Assembly (NCBI GenBank): GCA_913063375.1
Contig: CAJXXR010000017.1
Span: 1 to 64,000 of the forward strand
Reading direction: 5' to 3'
DNA from: an uncultured Flavobacteriales bacterium
Lineage (GTDB): Bacteria; Bacteroidota; Bacteroidia; Flavobacteriales; CAJXXR01
Length of the DNA stretch: 64,000 nt
A program made the position numbers and the translations under genes. The notes under the pieces were generated by a model. The model made no database searches. It had not been told where the DNA came from and was given only the letters and a program-made list of their open reading frames with translations. Below are positions 1 to 8,642 of this stretch, in pieces; the stretch's first letter is position 1; each line of letters opens with the position of its first letter.

Positions 1-1406
1 TTTCCCTAAATGCATCTTTTCCAAATGCTAGTTATACTTGGCAAGATGGATCTACTGATTCCATATTGAACGTTACCCAATCGGGCTTATACAGTGTTGA
101 TTTAACGCTCAATAATTGTACTTTTTCAGATAGCGTCTATATTTCGGTTAACCCATTCCCTATAGCAAACCTAGGTTCGGACAGCCTTCTATGTGATGGA
201 GATAATCTTATTTTAGATGCCTATCAATCAGGAGCCAATTATATATGGCAAGATGGATCAACCAATAGCAATTATATTGCTTCTCAAGCGGGTACTTATT
301 CCGTAAGTGTAGCAATAGGTGGATGTATTTCTTATGACACCGTTCAAATAAGTTATTCTCCTATACCTGCCATTGATTTAGGTTCAGATCAAAATATATG
401 TCAAGGAGAGACTGTTTCCCTAAATGCATCTTTTCCAAATGCTAGTTATACTTGGCAAGATGGATCTACTGATTCCATATTGAACGTTACCGAATCGGGC
501 TTATACAGTGTTGATTTAACGCTCAATAATTGTACTTTTTCAGATAGCGTCTATATTTCGGTTAACCCGTTCCCTATTGCTGATCTAGGTGCAGACAGCT
601 TGCTATGTGATGGCGATAATATCATTTTAAACACCTACCAGTCTGGAGCCAATTATATATGGCAAGATGGATCAACCAATAGCAATTATAATGTTTCTCA
701 AGCGGGTACCTATTCCGTGAGTGTTGCTATAGGTGGATGTATTTCTTATGACACCGTTCAAATAAGTTATTCTCCTATACCTGCTATTGATTTAGGTACT
801 GATCAAAATATATGTCAAGGAGAGACTGTTTCCCTAAATGCATATTTCCCAAATGCCAATTATATCTGGCAAGATGGATCTACTGATTCCATATATGACG
901 TTACAGAATCTGGATTATATACTATTGATTTACTCATCAATGATTGTCCTTTCTCTGATAGTGTCTATATTACAGTTACGCCATATCCAACCATAGACCT
1001 TGGACCTGACAGTCTATTATGTGAAGGTGATAGTATATTGCTAGATGCCTACCAAACAGGTGCTAGTTATATCTGGCAAGATGGATCCATAGGAAATAGT
1101 TATGTGGTTTCTCAAGCCGGAATTTATTACGTTAGTGTTGAAATAAATGGTTGTATCTCATATGACACCATTGAAATAAGCTATTCTCCTATTCCTATTA
1201 TTGATTTAGGTCCCGACCTAAATATTTGTCAAGGAGACACTGTTAGCCTAAATGCATTTTTTCCAAATGCGAGTTATACCTGGCAAGATGGAACAACTGA
1301 TTCTTTATTAATAGTCACGAATACTGGAAACTATACAGTTGATCTAAATATAAACCAATGCACTTATTCCGATAGCATTCAAATTACGGTACACGATTAC
1401 CCAAAC
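1..1406 (+). repeat. 414-bp higher-order tandem repeat inside the adhesin gene
   Basis: Two alternating 207-bp (69-codon) unit types, A and B, make a 414-bp period that runs without any indel. A units start at 372, 786 and 1200; B units start at 165, 579 and 993. Bases 1-155 match 415-569 with a single visible difference (C at 78 against G at 492). Identity falls toward 1200 and the units after 1406 are more divergent in sequence and length. Confidence 0.9.
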
Positions 1407-2723
1407 TTTTCATTGGGTAATGACACCAGCATTTGTGATGGGGAGATATTGACACTAAACCTTGACACTGTGTTTGGTAACTATTTATGGCAGGATGGAA
1501 GTAGTAGCTCACTTTATACAATCAATCAATCTGGCATTTACAGCCTGATTATAGATAATAATGGATGCCTGAGTTATGATACTATTGAAGTGACAGTGCT
1601 ACCAATTCCAATTATCAACTTAGGGGAAGAAATAAATATTTGTGAAGGAGAAAACACAGTATTGGATGCCTATTTCCCGGGAGCAAGTTATTTATGGAAT
1701 ACAGGAAATACGAACGCTTCAATAACAGTCGATTCATCTGGACTGTACTCTGTAATTGTAAATTTAAACGGATGTGAATATATCGATCAAGTTTTGGTAA
1801 CAGTACAAGCCTTACCAATCATCAACCTAACAGATTCCCTAGTGTTATGTGAAGGAGAATACTATACAATAGATGCCTCCTACCCAGACACAAGTGCAAA
1901 CTATTTATGGATGAACGGATCTACAGCCCCAATACTAAACCCGGCTGTAGAGGGCCTAAACATAGTCACTATTGAATTGAATGGCTGCTATTATACGGAT
2001 AGTATGTTTATAGAAATTGTACCAATCCCTATCGCAAATATAGAGGATACGGTTATTTGCCAAGGTGAATCCTACCTGTTTAATGCAACAACAACTGGTG
2101 TTACAGCCTATACTTGGCAAGACGGTAGCCAGTCCCCTACCTTTTTGGCCGATGAAGAAGGTTGGTATATTGTTCAAGTAGAAAATGATTATTGTTATAG
2201 TACAGACAGTGCATACCTAGGAATTAAAACAATCCCTATGATTGGACTTCCTGAAGATACAACCCTATGTGAGGGCGAAACCATGCATTTTGATTTTATA
2301 AATGGAGACAACAGCTATGTTTGGCAAGACAGCATAATAGATTCTTCCTTTAGCTTAAACGAAGAAGGAATCTATTCACTTCAAATTACCAATGAATGTG
2401 GAAGCTCTGAATTCACTATGAGGGTTTATTTAGAAGATTGTAGTTGTACCCTATATATACCAAATGTATTTAGCCCTGGAAATGGTGGAATTAATGAAAC
2501 CTTTGAAGTATTTCCAGATTGTGAATTGGTCTATTTCTCAATGAAAATTTTCAATCGATGGGGACAACAGATTTTCGAAAGTAAAGATGTGGAAGATGAA
2601 TGGGATGGTACTTTAAATGGTCAACCTCTGCCTCAAGATGTATATGTGTACAAATTCGAATATTCATTCGATCAGGAAAGAGGCTATGGGTCAAAAATAG
2701 CAACAGTGACGCTATTGAGATAA
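1..2723 (+). CDS. Repeat-rich surface adhesin-like protein with gliding-motility C-terminal domain (5' end outside window)
   Basis: The reading frame is open from base 3, so the gene begins upstream; the TTG at 66 is internal and not a start. The visible ~907 residues are a chain of about 69-residue Ig-like units, each with a WQDG(S/T) core and two cysteines (one near the start in an N/L-x-C motif, one after the second half) that could form one disulfide per domain. The C-terminal ~90 residues (from LYIPNVFSPGNGG through FNRWGQ to VTLLR) are a CHU_C/type B T9SS sorting domain. Expected role: exported through T9SS to the cell surface, for adhesion or gliding. The next gene encodes a paralogue with almost the same C-terminal half. 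Ligand unknown. Confidence 0.9.
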   Translation, partial: SLNASFPNASYTWQDGSTDSILNVTQSGLYSVDLTLNNCTFSDSVYISVNPFPIANLGSDSLLCDGDNLILDAYQSGANYIWQDGSTNSNYIASQAGTYSVSVAIGGCISYDTVQISYSPIPAIDLGSDQNICQGETVSLNASFPNASYTWQDGSTDSILNVTESGLYSVDLTLNNCTFSDSVYISVNPFPIADLGADSLLCDGDNIILNTYQSGANYIWQDGSTNSNYNVSQAGTYSVSVAIGGCISYDTVQISYSPIPAIDLGTDQNICQGETVSLNAYFPNANYIWQDGSTDSIYDVTESGLYTIDLLINDCPFSDSVYITVTPYPTIDLGPDSLLCEGDSILLDAYQTGASYIWQDGSIGNSYVVSQAGIYYVSVEINGCISYDTIEISYSPIPIIDLGPDLNICQGDTVSLNAFFPNASYTWQDGTTDSLLIVTNTGNYTVDLNINQCTYSDSIQITVHDYPNFSLGNDTSICDGEILTLNLDTVFGNYLWQDGSSSSLYTINQSGIYSLIIDNNGCLSYDTIEVTVLPIPIINLGEEINICEGENTVLDAYFPGASYLWNTGNTNASITVDSSGLYSVIVNLNGCEYIDQVLVTVQALPIINLTDSLVLCEGEYYTIDASYPDTSANYLWMNGSTAPILNPAVEGLNIVTIELNGCYYTDSMFIEIVPIPIANIEDTVICQGESYLFNATTTGVTAYTWQDGSQSPTFLADEEGWYIVQVENDYCYSTDSAYLGIKTIPMIGLPEDTTLCEGETMHFDFINGDNSYVWQDSIIDSSFSLNEEGIYSLQITNECGSSEFTMRVYLEDCSCTLYIPNVFSPGNGGINETFEVFPDCELVYFSMKIFNRWGQQIFESKDVEDEWDGTLNGQPLPQDVYVYKFEYSFDQERGYGSKIATVTLLR

Positions 2724-2845
2724 GAAGGGTTGTTTAATCGAAATTAGTATTTCTTTTAAACACATTAACTTATTACAATTATTACATGTAAAAGCGTCTG
2801 AATATTACTATATTCACATAATTATCATATCGAATTAGCAGTATA

Positions 2846-5800
2846 ATGTTCCAGCTTCCAAAAAAGTTAATAGTCTCTATTAGCCTGTTATTGTTTTTAA
2901 TATCTCCTGCCCTAAAAGCGCAGTTCTCGCTCCCAGACACCATTATAGTCTGTGGAGATTCCCCTATTGATATAGTAATGGAATACGGGATTAGTACAAG
3001 TAATATATTAGCAGATATAGACAGTACCAATTTTACTACTGTAACTCTCGCTAATGATAAATTTAGTCCAAAAATAAAATTAGATTTTACCTTTGAATTT
3101 TACGGCTTCGATTATACGCAAATAGTACTATCATCCAATTGTTTTCTTTCATTCAATAAAGAATATCACCATGCTTTCACGCCACTCATTATAGACATAG
3201 CGCTTCCAAATTCAAGTAATACTATTAGCGCCAACAAAGTGAAAAACGCAATTCTAGCTCCCTGGCATGATATAGACCCCAGTCAAGGTGGAACTATAGA
3301 TTATGCCACTATTGGGACTTCCCCAAATAGAATTTTCATTGCCAGATGGATGGATGTACCACATTATAATTGTACGGAAATCACTACCTGTTCTGCCATA
3401 TTTCTATATGAAAATGGGGATATTATTGAAACCCATATTGCTGCAAAACCTACCTGTACTACATGGAATACAGGCCAGGCCATTCATGCCCTTCAAAACG
3501 ATTCAGGTACCGTCGCAGAAATTGTAACCGACCCATACAATAATTTAGAACGAAATTATCCTAATACCTGGACTACAGGTCTGGAAGGGGTTCGTTTTAC
3601 TCCGGATAGCACAAATGATTATAGCCAAAATTTTATCGACTTTATACCTTTTGTGCCTGTTTCAGATATTAGCTGGACAAATTCTTTAGGCGACTCCATA
3701 GGATCGGGTGACTCCATTAGTTGGGATCCTGCAGATTCCTATGATGATGTTGACATTATTTATATAGAATCTCCTTTATGCTCTACGGATCTTATAGACT
3801 CTATTGTCATTATTACCGATCCATCTTTAGCGATTATTGGACCAACCAACCCATTATGCGTTAGCTTTGAAGATAGCTTAAGCATAAATGTAGATTATGC
3901 TGATTCAATTCTTTGGAGTACTGGAGAAACTACAGATAGTATTGCTATTCAATATGAGGGATCCTACTCTGTTCAGATTTTCCTAGATAGCTGTATATTT
4001 TACGATACGCTTTCTATAGAAGTAGTTGATACAAATATCCTCGATCTTGGCCCCGATTTAAATATCTGCTTTGGAGATAGCATACTATTAAATGTAGGCT
4101 ATCCTTCTGGAAGTTATACCTGGCAAGATGGATCTACAGATAGTATATATTACGTTACTGAATCAGGCCTTTATATTGTTGATTTATTAGTCAACAATTG
4201 TCCTTTCTCAGATAGTATATATATTACTGTTAACCCTTATCCAATAGTGAACCTTGGTGCTGATAGCCTTCTATGCGATGGTCATAGTCTAATTCTGGAC
4301 GCCTATCAAACAGGAGCTAATTATAGCTGGCAGGATGGCTCCACTGGAAGTAATTATATTATTTCACAAGCGGGTACATACACTGCAAGTGTTGAAATAA
4401 ATGGATGTGTTTCATCTGATACCATCGAAATAAGTTATTCACCTATTCCTATAATTGATTTGGGTCCCGACCAAAATATTTGTCAAGGAGACACTATTAC
4501 ACTAAATGCATTTTTTCCAAATGCTAGTTATTCTTGGCAAGATGGATCTACTGATTCTTTATTGATAGTTACAAATTCTGGTAACTATACAGTTGATCTA
4601 ACCTTAAACGAGTGTACCTATACCGATAGCATCCAAATTACGGTACACGAATTCCCAAACTTTTCATTGGGCAATGATACCAGTATTTGTGAAGGAGAAA
4701 CATTGACCCTGAATATAGACACTGTAAATGGAAATTATTTATGGCAAGATGGAAGTAACAACTCACTTTATACCATCAATCAATCTGGAATCTACAGTGT
4801 AATTATTGATAATAATGGATGTCTAAGTTATGATACTATTGAGGTGACAGTGCGACCTATTCCAATTATCAACTTAGGAGAAGAAATAACGATTTGTGAA
4901 GGAGAAAACACGGTATTGGATGCCTATTTCCCAGGAGCAAGTTATTTATGGAATACGGGAAGTACGGATCCATCCATCCATGTAGACTCTGCTGGATTGT
5001 ATTCTGTGAATGTATATTTAAATGGTTGTGAATATAGTGATGAAGTAGTGGTTTTAGTTCAAGCTATACCAGTCATCATCCTTCCAGACTACCAAGTAGT
5101 ATGTGAAGGAGAATACTATGAAATAGATGCCTCCTACCCCGACACAAATGCAAATCATATATGGATGGACGGTTCTACCGATCCCTTCCTCTACCCTGCA
5201 ATTGAAGGGCTAAACATAGTGACTATTGAATTGAATGGATGCTACTATACGGATAGTATGTTTATAGAATATGTTTCCGTTCCTAATGTAAACATAGAGG
5301 ATACCGTAATTTGCCTAGGTGAATCTTGCCTGTTTAATGCTATTACTCCGGGCGCCTCATCATATACATGGCAAGACGGAAGCCAGTCCCCAACCTTTTT
5401 GGCTGATGAAGAAGGTTGGTATAGTGTTCAAGTAGAAAATGAATATTGCTATACTTCAGACAGTGCCTTCTTAGGATTTAAGACAATCCCTATAAATGGA
5501 CTTCCTGCAGATACAAATTTATGTGAAGGCGAAACCATGGAATTTGATTTTGAAAATGGAGATAACAGTTATGTCTGGCAAGACAGCATCACAACTTCCT
5601 CTTTTAGCATAGATCAAGAAGGCGTCTATTCACTTAACATAAGCAATGATTGTGGAAGCGCTAAATTCACAATGCAAGTCTTTTTAGAAGACTGCAGTTG
5701 CACCCTCTATATTCCAAATGCCTTTAGCCCTGGAAATGGTGGAATCAATGAAACCTTTGAAGTTTTTCCAGATTGTGAATTAGTCTATTTCTCAATGAAG

Positions 5801-5977
5801 ATTTTCAATCGATGGGGACAGCAGGTTTTCGTAAGTGAGGATCTAGAGGATGAATGGGATGGTACATTAAGAGGAGGAATTCTAGCCCAAGATGTATATG
5901 TTTACCTTTTTGAATATTCATTCGATAAGGATAGAGGTTATGAAAAGAAAATAGGAACAGTAACGCTATTGAGGTAA
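2846..5977 (+). CDS. Secreted adhesin-like protein, paralogue of the upstream gene, type B T9SS sorting domain
   Basis: 1043 aa. Residues 1-25 form a signal peptide ending ALKAQ. The N-terminal ~300 residues form a unique domain (contains FEFYGFDY and an APWHDIDPSQGG stretch, similar in style to domains at the head of CHU_C proteins). Then follow Ig-like WQDGS repeats from about residue 395, and a CHU_C C-terminal domain (LYIPNAFSPGNGG, FNRWGQQ, VTLLR). The last ~550 residues align almost residue for residue with the upstream gene, so this is a tandem duplicate with a different head. Probably exported by T9SS and surface anchored. The gap to the upstream gene is 122 bp. Ligand unknown. Confidence 0.9.
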   Translation: MFQLPKKLIVSISLLLFLISPALKAQFSLPDTIIVCGDSPIDIVMEYGISTSNILADIDSTNFTTVTLANDKFSPKIKLDFTFEFYGFDYTQIVLSSNCFLSFNKEYHHAFTPLIIDIALPNSSNTISANKVKNAILAPWHDIDPSQGGTIDYATIGTSPNRIFIARWMDVPHYNCTEITTCSAIFLYENGDIIETHIAAKPTCTTWNTGQAIHALQNDSGTVAEIVTDPYNNLERNYPNTWTTGLEGVRFTPDSTNDYSQNFIDFIPFVPVSDISWTNSLGDSIGSGDSISWDPADSYDDVDIIYIESPLCSTDLIDSIVIITDPSLAIIGPTNPLCVSFEDSLSINVDYADSILWSTGETTDSIAIQYEGSYSVQIFLDSCIFYDTLSIEVVDTNILDLGPDLNICFGDSILLNVGYPSGSYTWQDGSTDSIYYVTESGLYIVDLLVNNCPFSDSIYITVNPYPIVNLGADSLLCDGHSLILDAYQTGANYSWQDGSTGSNYIISQAGTYTASVEINGCVSSDTIEISYSPIPIIDLGPDQNICQGDTITLNAFFPNASYSWQDGSTDSLLIVTNSGNYTVDLTLNECTYTDSIQITVHEFPNFSLGNDTSICEGETLTLNIDTVNGNYLWQDGSNNSLYTINQSGIYSVIIDNNGCLSYDTIEVTVRPIPIINLGEEITICEGENTVLDAYFPGASYLWNTGSTDPSIHVDSAGLYSVNVYLNGCEYSDEVVVLVQAIPVIILPDYQVVCEGEYYEIDASYPDTNANHIWMDGSTDPFLYPAIEGLNIVTIELNGCYYTDSMFIEYVSVPNVNIEDTVICLGESCLFNAITPGASSYTWQDGSQSPTFLADEEGWYSVQVENEYCYTSDSAFLGFKTIPINGLPADTNLCEGETMEFDFENGDNSYVWQDSITTSSFSIDQEGVYSLNISNDCGSAKFTMQVFLEDCSCTLYIPNAFSPGNGGINETFEVFPDCELVYFSMKIFNRWGQQVFVSEDLEDEWDGTLRGGILAQDVYVYLFEYSFDKDRGYEKKIGTVTLLR

Positions 5978-6032
5978 TTACGGTTGGTTAGTATAAAACT
6001 ACTAGTTGGTTGAAAAATGGTTGCATTTAGGC

Positions 6033-6060
6033 TTGATTGTTAAACTAAAAGGTACATTTG
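6033..6060 (+). promoter_or_regulatory. Candidate Bacteroidota promoter for the 6099 gene
   Basis: TACATTTG at 6053-6060 fits the TAnnTTTG -7 element of Bacteroidota primary sigma promoters. A TTG at 6033-6035 lies 17 nt upstream, slightly short of the usual spacing. It sits 39 bp before the ATG at 6099. Confidence 0.5.
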
Positions 6061-6098
6061 GATAGAAATATTAAATAAAAACAAATTAGATTAACTAA

Positions 6099-6845
6099 AT
6101 GAATTCATTTTCCGAGAAGCATAAATCCGCAGAAACAGAAACCTTACTCTTAATACTTAGCGAAGAAAACAAATACCACCCAGATGCAATTATCTCAGCT
6201 AAAAATGAATTAGCAAATCGGAATTTGGACATTACGGAATACTTACAAGCAGAAAATAATCTAACAATACAACTGGAAAAGGCAGCGCGTCCTAGTAAGC
6301 GAGTAGATACTGTAAACACGAAACTGAAACAACTCTTTGTAAGAATCATTGATTGGTTCAAACCGAATAAAAAAGCAGTTGGTAAAACGGAGGGAATTAT
6401 TACAATTATCACAGTAGTTTATGCGCTTATCTTTACTGCAAAAATAATTTTCAACATCCAGGCTTTTATACTTGGAATAGAATTTTACATACCAGAAGCC
6501 CTGTTCTATATAATTTGTAATCCTCTTAATAGCATATATATATCAGCTGCCATTCTTCTATTTTGGTTCCGTAAGAAAAGCGGATGGATATTGTTGTCTG
6601 CCTATATCCTTCATCAATCCATATTGGTAACTACTCTATTTATCGACAGTTTTTCCTGGGGACCTCCCTGGCATTCAGCGGAAAATCTTATTGAGCAAAA
6701 AATAAGTCTATATATCAGTTACCTTTCCCATTTAGCTACGGTATATTTTCTGTTTAATAAAAAGCTAAGAACTCATTATTCTCTTGTATCAAAAGACATC
6801 ATTATAGCAATAGTCCTAATCTTTGTATATTCTCTAATTGCTTAA
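6099..6845 (+). CDS. Multi-pass membrane protein of unknown function
   Basis: 248 aa, family not recognised. The first ~90 residues are hydrophilic and helical, rich in E, K and N (SAETETLLLILSEENKY). Then come about five hydrophobic segments (roughly residues 103-125, 130-150, 155-175, 185-205 and 232-248), so the N-terminal part probably lies in the cytoplasm and the rest in the inner membrane. The gene is followed after 38 bp by a lipoprotein gene on the same strand and may be co-transcribed with it. No catalytic motif is visible. Confidence 0.7.
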   Translation: MNSFSEKHKSAETETLLLILSEENKYHPDAIISAKNELANRNLDITEYLQAENNLTIQLEKAARPSKRVDTVNTKLKQLFVRIIDWFKPNKKAVGKTEGIITIITVVYALIFTAKIIFNIQAFILGIEFYIPEALFYIICNPLNSIYISAAILLFWFRKKSGWILLSAYILHQSILVTTLFIDSFSWGPPWHSAENLIEQKISLYISYLSHLATVYFLFNKKLRTHYSLVSKDIIIAIVLIFVYSLIA

Positions 6846-6883
6846 TTATCTTCTACTTTCCTTATATCATTATTAAAAATAAC

Positions 6884-7540
6884 ATGAAAAAATTCCTACC
6901 AATACTACTATGCAGCCTTTTTATTGCCTGTACGTCAGAAAACCAGATAAGTAAAGAAGCCAGAAACCATTATGATAGGGCTGTTCTACATTTTACAGGA
7001 CAAATCGATACAAAGCAGACGGTGACTATCTCTCAAGAGCTGCTAGATGATGCATTGTTAAATTATAACACAAAACCCGAACCAGAGGTAGACAGTGCTT
7101 TAATTTTAATAAATAAGGCTATACGAATTGAACCTGACTATTACCAGGCCTATGTTTTGAAAATTTCTATTTTATACCTGGAAAAAAACTATCCTTTTCT
7201 TCTTGAAACATATGCTGAATTACAACGGTTAGAACCAAAAATTCCAGAGTGGTTTTTTCAAGAAGCTTTATTAAGATTACAAATGAATGATTCAACAGAG
7301 GCATTTAAATTATTCGATAAATGCTTACCTAAATATGAAACATTATTTTCTGAATTTGGAACGGAGAACTTTTATAGTCGATTTCAATATTTATCTGTTT
7401 TATTAATGGCTGATAAACAAAAGGAATTAAGCATGCAATTGGATCAATTAAAAAAGGACTTTCCACAAGAAACTGAATTCCTTGACACAATAAGGTTTCC
7501 ATCAAGGGAGGAATTTATGAAAACGTTAATGTCAGAATAA
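6884..7540 (+). CDS. TPR-like lipoprotein
   Basis: 218 aa. The N-terminus MKKFLPILLCSLFIAC is a lipoprotein signal with the lipobox cysteine at residue 16. The rest is alpha-helical with a TPR-like pattern (ALILINKAIRIEPDYYQAYVLK, then LAEL-type helices), suggesting two or three tetratricopeptide repeats that mediate protein contacts in the periplasm. It may form a two-gene unit with the membrane protein upstream. Specific partner unknown. Confidence 0.7.
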   Translation: MKKFLPILLCSLFIACTSENQISKEARNHYDRAVLHFTGQIDTKQTVTISQELLDDALLNYNTKPEPEVDSALILINKAIRIEPDYYQAYVLKISILYLEKNYPFLLETYAELQRLEPKIPEWFFQEALLRLQMNDSTEAFKLFDKCLPKYETLFSEFGTENFYSRFQYLSVLLMADKQKELSMQLDQLKKDFPQETEFLDTIRFPSREEFMKTLMSE

Positions 7541-7562
7541 ACTATCCTGAACATCTCCTATG

Positions 7563-7590
7563 TTAATACCAGTTGAAAATTGGTAGTTAC
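7563..7590. repeat. Possible degenerate copy of the intergenic hairpin repeat
   Basis: ACCAGTT (7568-7574), loop GAA, AATTGGT (7578-7584) forms a 7-bp hairpin with one G-U pair. It resembles a shortened version of the elements at 15125 and 15560. It lies between the convergent ends of the 6884 and 7618 genes, where it could also act as a weak terminator. Confidence 0.35.
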
Positions 7591-7617
7591 GAAGGCAAAA
7601 AAAAACCAAAAACACTG

Positions 7618-8142
7618 TTAATTTTCATACTCTGCCTGGGTACCTCGCGGTACATGCTTCCAATCGTAATTCGGAACTAGTTGAATATATTTTTTTATTA
7701 GCGTCCTATTGCTTCCTTGTAAAGAGATACTTTGATGGTAAGAACAATCAGATTTCACCTGATCTACATAAATAGTAGATTCACCATATAAATGATTTAC
7801 CTCAACACAAGAATTTTCAGTCTCAGAATTTATATCTATTCTAATAAATTTCCCTCCTATCAAAAAAGTGCTACGAATTTTTGGAAAATCAATGGTTCGA
7901 CCTCTACAGCTAATAACAAATGTTACTTGGTGATAAAGGGAATCCACCGGTAACATAATGCCACCATCCTCAATTATTGGTCTAAGTGTATCCATCTCAG
8001 ATATATATTGAATCTCGTATTCAGAGAAATCAATAAATTTGCTATCCCAATAAACTTCAAGACGATTGACATCTTCCCTTTGAGCATATAAATCAATGGG
8101 AACGATAAAAGACAAAGCGAAAATTAATAAACCGTATTTCAT
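7618..8142 (-). CDS. Small secreted protein, member 1 of a local paralogue trio
   Basis: 174 aa with a signal peptide (MKYGLLIFALSFIVPIDLYAQ). The mature part is about 150 residues with a pattern shared by the genes at 10635 and 11207: LEVYW near the start, F(I/L)DFSEY, a TLRP motif, VISCRGRTIDFP, a central CVEVNHLYG and the ending GTxAEYE. No known domain recognised. Probably periplasmic or exported; it lacks an obvious T9SS sorting domain. The histidine kinase/receiver pair lies between this gene and its two relatives on the same strand. Confidence 0.75.
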   Translation of the reverse strand: MKYGLLIFALSFIVPIDLYAQREDVNRLEVYWDSKFIDFSEYEIQYISEMDTLRPIIEDGGIMLPVDSLYHQVTFVISCRGRTIDFPKIRSTFLIGGKFIRIDINSETENSCVEVNHLYGESTIYVDQVKSDCSYHQSISLQGSNRTLIKKYIQLVPNYDWKHVPRGTQAEYEN

Positions 8143-8224
8143 CTAAATCTTTTATAAATTCAATATATCCTCAATATTGATAACTGTGAAACCCTTCTAT
8201 TTCTTCTCTGGGCGCACTTTATCC

Positions 8225-8641
8225 TTAGCCCACTTCTACGCCAAAAAACCTCGAAAGAACATCCTCTAAAGTATCTGAACTAAGTGGTTTATTTATATAG
8301 TCCTTTACCATTTCTACACCTTGCGATCTTCTTTTATCTTCAGGATTTAATGAGGTTGTTAACATCAAAATGATTGTAGTTTCTGATATCCTTTTTTCAA
8401 TCGTTTTACAACGCTCCAGAAATTCCCAACCATTCATTACAGGCATATTGATATCCAACAGAATTAAATCCGGTAGAGGCTTCCCATTCTCATCAAGCTC
8501 TTCTATAAAGGAAAAGGCATCCAAACCATTCTTTTTTACAAACACCTCTTCACAGATATTCATTTGATTTATCACCAATTCATGTAAAAAGTTAGTAGCA
8601 TTATCATCATCCACCAACAAAATACTTTTCAGCTTCCTCAT
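8225..8641 (-). CDS. Single-domain response regulator (receiver only)
   Basis: 138 aa, one CheY-like receiver domain and no output domain. The acidic pocket D11-D12-D13, phospho-acceptor D63 in LLLDINMP, T95/T96 in the beta4 region and K118 in INKP are all present. The ATG lies 1 nt after the histidine kinase stop codon, so the two are translated as one unit and the kinase is very likely its phospho-donor. Receiver-only proteins act by binding a target protein or by passing phosphate on; the target is not apparent here. Confidence 0.93.
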   Translation of the reverse strand: MRKLKSILLVDDDNATNFLHELVINQMNICEEVFVKKNGLDAFSFIEELDENGKPLPDLILLDINMPVMNGWEFLERCKTIEKRISETTIILMLTTSLNPEDKRRSQGVEMVKDYINKPLSSDTLEDVLSRFFGVEVG

Positions 8642-8642
8642 T

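Noticed and set aside
1-1406. Possible CRISPR-like direct repeats
   Set aside because: Repeats are 207/414 bp, coding in one frame, without short unique spacers; they are protein domain repeats.
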